Shown: in pieces, positions 61,733-64,000 of the stretch
Layout of the letters: the number at the start of each line of letters is the position of its first letter
Numbering within the stretch: position 1 is the stretch's first letter
NCBI GenBank assembly: GCA_963841635.1
Contig: CAWJDO010000002.1
Coordinates: 3,224,001 to 3,288,000, forward strand
Length of the DNA stretch: 64,000 nucleotides
Origin: DASWZN01 sp963841635
Lineage (GTDB): Bacteria; Acidobacteriota; Terriglobia; Bryobacterales; Bryobacteraceae
Direction: 5' to 3'
Notes under the pieces: model-generated
Told to the model about the DNA's origin: nothing
Database searches by the model: none
Seen by the model: the letters and a program-made list of their open reading frames with translations, nothing else
Translations under genes and position numbers: made by a program

Positions 61733-64000
61733 ATGGCTGCCTCCGACATCATCCTCGATAAGGGCCTTCCGGTCAATCTGGACGCCGAGCGCTTCGTCCT
61801 CGGTTCGATTTTGCTGGACGACTCGCAGTTTGTTCAGGTGGCGGGCGCCATCGAGGCCGGGGACTTCGCGCTCGAGAAGCACCGCATCCTCTTTAATCGG
61901 ATGGGGGAGCTGCATGAGCGCGGCGAACGGATCGACCGCGTCACGGTCTACAACGAGCTGCTGAAGCACAACGAGTCGGAGTCCTGCGACGGGCTGACCT
62001 ACCTGATCTCGCTCGACGACGGCCTGCCGCGCATCTCCAATGTGGACGCTTACGTCCGCATCGTGCGCGAGAAGTCCGTTCTGCGCCGCATTATTTTTGC
62101 GTCACAAAAGTTGATCGACCGGTGCCTGCTGGGCCAGGACGAGCCGGAGGACATCCTCGCGGGCGCCGAGGAATCGCTGCTCAAAATCAGCGACCTCGGC
62201 GCCAAAGCCGCGCTGATGAACCCGCGGCAGATCATCGATCAGTACGAGGGCGGAATCAACGCCCTGCTCGACCCCAGCACGCGGCTGAACGGTATCACCA
62301 CGGGGTTTCCGAAGCTGGACGAGATGACCGGTGGCCTGCACGGCGGCGAGCTCTTCATCCTGGCGGCGCGGCCGTCGATGGGGAAGTGCCTGGCCGCGGA
62401 TTCGGAGATCGTCCTGGCTGACGGATCGGTCCGGACGATCGAACAGATCTGCAAGGAGCGCCGCGGCGAGCTGCTGACCCTGACCAACGACGGGCGGCTG
62501 CGGCGGACGTCTCCGGAAGCGTATGTGGACGACGGCGTGAAACCGGTGTTTCGCGTACGCACACGGCTGGGCCGGTCTGTCGATACCACGCTGACTCATC
62601 CTTTCCTGACCTTCGATGGGTGGAAGAAGCTCGAGGATCTGCAACCGGGCGACGTGGTTGCGGTTCCGCGCAGGATGCCCGTATTCGGCAGCGAGGAATT
62701 GAGCGACGACCGCGCCAAGCTGCTGGGCTACCTGCTGGGCGACGGATGCCTGACAGACAGCACGCCCGAGTTCACCAATTCCGATCCAAGGCTCCGTGAC
62801 GAGTTCATCGAGTGCGTTCACTCGTTCGGCGGTGTGGAGGCGCGTGTCGAGGATTCGGGCGGGACGCGGTCGCCTACGGTGTGCGTGGCCAAGGACGCGG
62901 AAGTGGTCTTCGAGAAGCGCGTTCGCTTCGCGGCGAACCTTGCCGATGCGCTCAGAAAAGAGGGGCGCTCGGATCGGAGCCTGGCCATCGAGCTGGGAGT
63001 CAGCGCTTCGCTAGTCTGCCAATGGAAGCAAGCTCGCACGGTTCCGGTTGGAGATACTGCAGGGCGGCTGGCGGCCGCGCTGGGTGCTTCAGAGCAGGAG
63101 TTGTTTGAGGGAGCCGCGGTGGCGGTGAGCCACAACGCGAAGAATTCGCTCACCCTGTGGCTGGAGTCCCTGGGACTGTGGGGCAAAGCCTCGCGGTTCA
63201 AATTCGTTCCGGAGGTGGTGTTTCGGAGCCGAGAGCGGGCGGTGGCGGTCTTTCTCAACCGGTTGTTCGCCACCGACGGGTGGGCCACCGTGTTGGCGAC
63301 GGGCCAAGCGCAACTCGGCATCGCTTCGGTTTCCGAACGGCTGGCGCGCCAAGTGCAGCACCTGCTGCTTCGGTTCGGTATCATCGCATCGCTCAGGCGA
63401 CGGGCCGTTTTGTACGCTGGCGAGCGGAGAACGGCGTGGCAGCTTGATATTACCCATGCCGAGTCGATTCGCACTTTTGCATCGAGGATCGGGATCTTCG
63501 GCAAAGAGCGGCAGATGGAGCGCGTGCTGGCCGCAATCGACACCAAAAGGCCGCACAGCAATCGGGATCTGCTTCCGAGGGAGGTCTGGGCGCGGATCGA
63601 GCATGCCAAAGGCGGGCTGTCCTGGGCCGAGGTGGGGCGCCGGATGGGAATGGATGGTGAAGGCCTGAACCTGCACGCTAACCGGCGCAGCATGTCGCGC
63701 GGCCATCTCGCCCGCTTCGCCGAAGCGCTGGACTCGGGCGAGTTGAGTGCGCTCGCTTCCAGTGACTTATATTGGGACCGGATCGCCTCGATCGAATACC
63801 TGGGCCGCCAGCAAGTATACGATCTCACCATTCCGGAAACGCACAATTTCATCGCCAACGATGTCTGCGTCCACAACACCGCGCTGGCGCTCAACATCGC
63901 GCAGCACGTCGCCACCACCAAGGATCCGAGACCGGTGGCGATCTTCTCGCTCGAAATGACCAAGGAGTCGCTGCTCACGCGCCTGTTGTGCGCCACGGCG
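61733..64000 (+). CDS. dnaB: Replicative DNA helicase DnaB with in-frame intein (3' end outside window)
   Basis: The start is at MAASDIILDKGLPVNLDAER (ATG 61733). An N-terminal DnaB domain follows (VLGSILLDDSQF, then YNELLKHNES and YLISLDDGLPRISNVDAYVR), and the RecA-like core begins with ITTGFPKLDEMTGGLHGGEL. The P-loop ARPSMGK is interrupted by a Cys-led intein (62387-63877) and resumes TALALNIAQHVA, with FSLEMTKESLLTRLL at the window edge. The frame is open for the whole stretch. DnaB unwinds the replication fork. Confidence 0.95.
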   Translation, partial: MAASDIILDKGLPVNLDAERFVLGSILLDDSQFVQVAGAIEAGDFALEKHRILFNRMGELHERGERIDRVTVYNELLKHNESESCDGLTYLISLDDGLPRISNVDAYVRIVREKSVLRRIIFASQKLIDRCLLGQDEPEDILAGAEESLLKISDLGAKAALMNPRQIIDQYEGGINALLDPSTRLNGITTGFPKLDEMTGGLHGGELFILAARPSMGKCLAADSEIVLADGSVRTIEQICKERRGELLTLTNDGRLRRTSPEAYVDDGVKPVFRVRTRLGRSVDTTLTHPFLTFDGWKKLEDLQPGDVVAVPRRMPVFGSEELSDDRAKLLGYLLGDGCLTDSTPEFTNSDPRLRDEFIECVHSFGGVEARVEDSGGTRSPTVCVAKDAEVVFEKRVRFAANLADALRKEGRSDRSLAIELGVSASLVCQWKQARTVPVGDTAGRLAAALGASEQELFEGAAVAVSHNAKNSLTLWLESLGLWGKASRFKFVPEVVFRSRERAVAVFLNRLFATDGWATVLATGQAQLGIASVSERLARQVQHLLLRFGIIASLRRRAVLYAGERRTAWQLDITHAESIRTFASRIGIFGKERQMERVLAAIDTKRPHSNRDLLPREVWARIEHAKGGLSWAEVGRRMGMDGEGLNLHANRRSMSRGHLARFAEALDSGELSALASSDLYWDRIASIEYLGRQQVYDLTIPETHNFIANDVCVHNTALALNIAQHVATTKDPRPVAIFSLEMTKESLLTRLLCATA
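62387..63877 (+). other. DnaB intein (497 aa) with LAGLIDADG endonuclease and an embedded HTH
   Basis: It starts with Cys1 in CLAADSEIVLADGSVRTIEQ and has the block B-like TLTHPFLTF. The two dodecapeptides LLGYLLGDGCL and FLNRLFATDGW follow, and it ends QQVYDLTIPETHNFIANDVC then VHN before Thr. Both splice junctions show the required residues (Cys1; His-Asn; +1 Thr). Between the dodecapeptides lies RSLAIELGVSASLVCQWKQA, an XRE-like helix-turn-helix. The insertion site is the Walker A Lys-Thr bond, so helicase activity depends on splicing. Confidence 0.95.

Overview
The window is high-GC bacterial chromosome, most likely from an Acidobacteriota of the Solibacter/Bryobacter group. The pointers are a TonB receptor with an N-terminal carboxypeptidase-like domain, a secreted tricorn-type protease, PEP-CTERM surface proteins, many small dispersed hairpin repeats, and a deiodinase-like selenoprotein. 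The assignment rests on gene-family content only; no rRNA or tRNA gene was found.

Region by region: (1) 1-13.8 kb is a phage-terminase-like fragment, then a complete type I-G (formerly I-U) CRISPR-Cas locus (cas3, csx17, csb1/cas7, csb2/cas5-6, cas2, cas4-cas1), a G-rich leader and an array of 55 repeats and 54 spacers. (2) 13.8-19.8 kb is a minus-strand RND efflux operon (padR, tolC-like, acrB-like, adaptor) that converges on the array. (3) 19.9-28.2 kb holds a TonB receptor, a membrane protein, an esterase, yjbQ, purH and an orphan hicB. (4) 28.2-38.1 kb holds a tricorn protease, a TGA-containing deiodinase-like selenoprotein with a candidate bacterial SECIS, a membrane-fused spermidine-synthase-like protein, a decayed mazEF-type pair and an OPT transporter. 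(5) 38.2-41.9 kb is a flagellar cluster (flgM, flgN-like, flgK, flgL) read from a sigma-28 promoter, plus a RodZ-like HTH protein. (6) 42.3-46.2 kb holds folD, coaE, an htrA/degP-type protease and a GT2 glycosyltransferase. (7) 46.3-57.5 kb is an accessory stretch with two PEP-CTERM proteins, an IS4-like element with a 9-bp target duplication, a secreted phosphoesterase, an IS21-family element carrying a DUF4288-like passenger, and a methyltransferase. It is punctuated by two displaced copies of the 3' end of comM. (8) 57.5-64 kb holds intact comM, a FAH-family/aldehyde dehydrogenase pair, and dnaB interrupted at its P-loop by a large intein; dnaB runs off the window.

The most unusual signals are as follows. 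The selenoprotein would be split by ordinary gene calling. Three gene junctions (padR-tolC, flgK-flgL, flgM-flgN) carry tandemly amplified stop/start or stop/SD modules. At flgM-flgN there are 16 in-frame 21-nt copies, and at padR-tolC a chain of two hexapeptide mini-ORFs linked by ATGA overlaps. The comM 3' end appears to be a site of repeated insertion. Several dispersed hairpin families are present, one with compensatory stem changes and one lying inside the cas operon. All calls are from reading the sequence; no database search was run.
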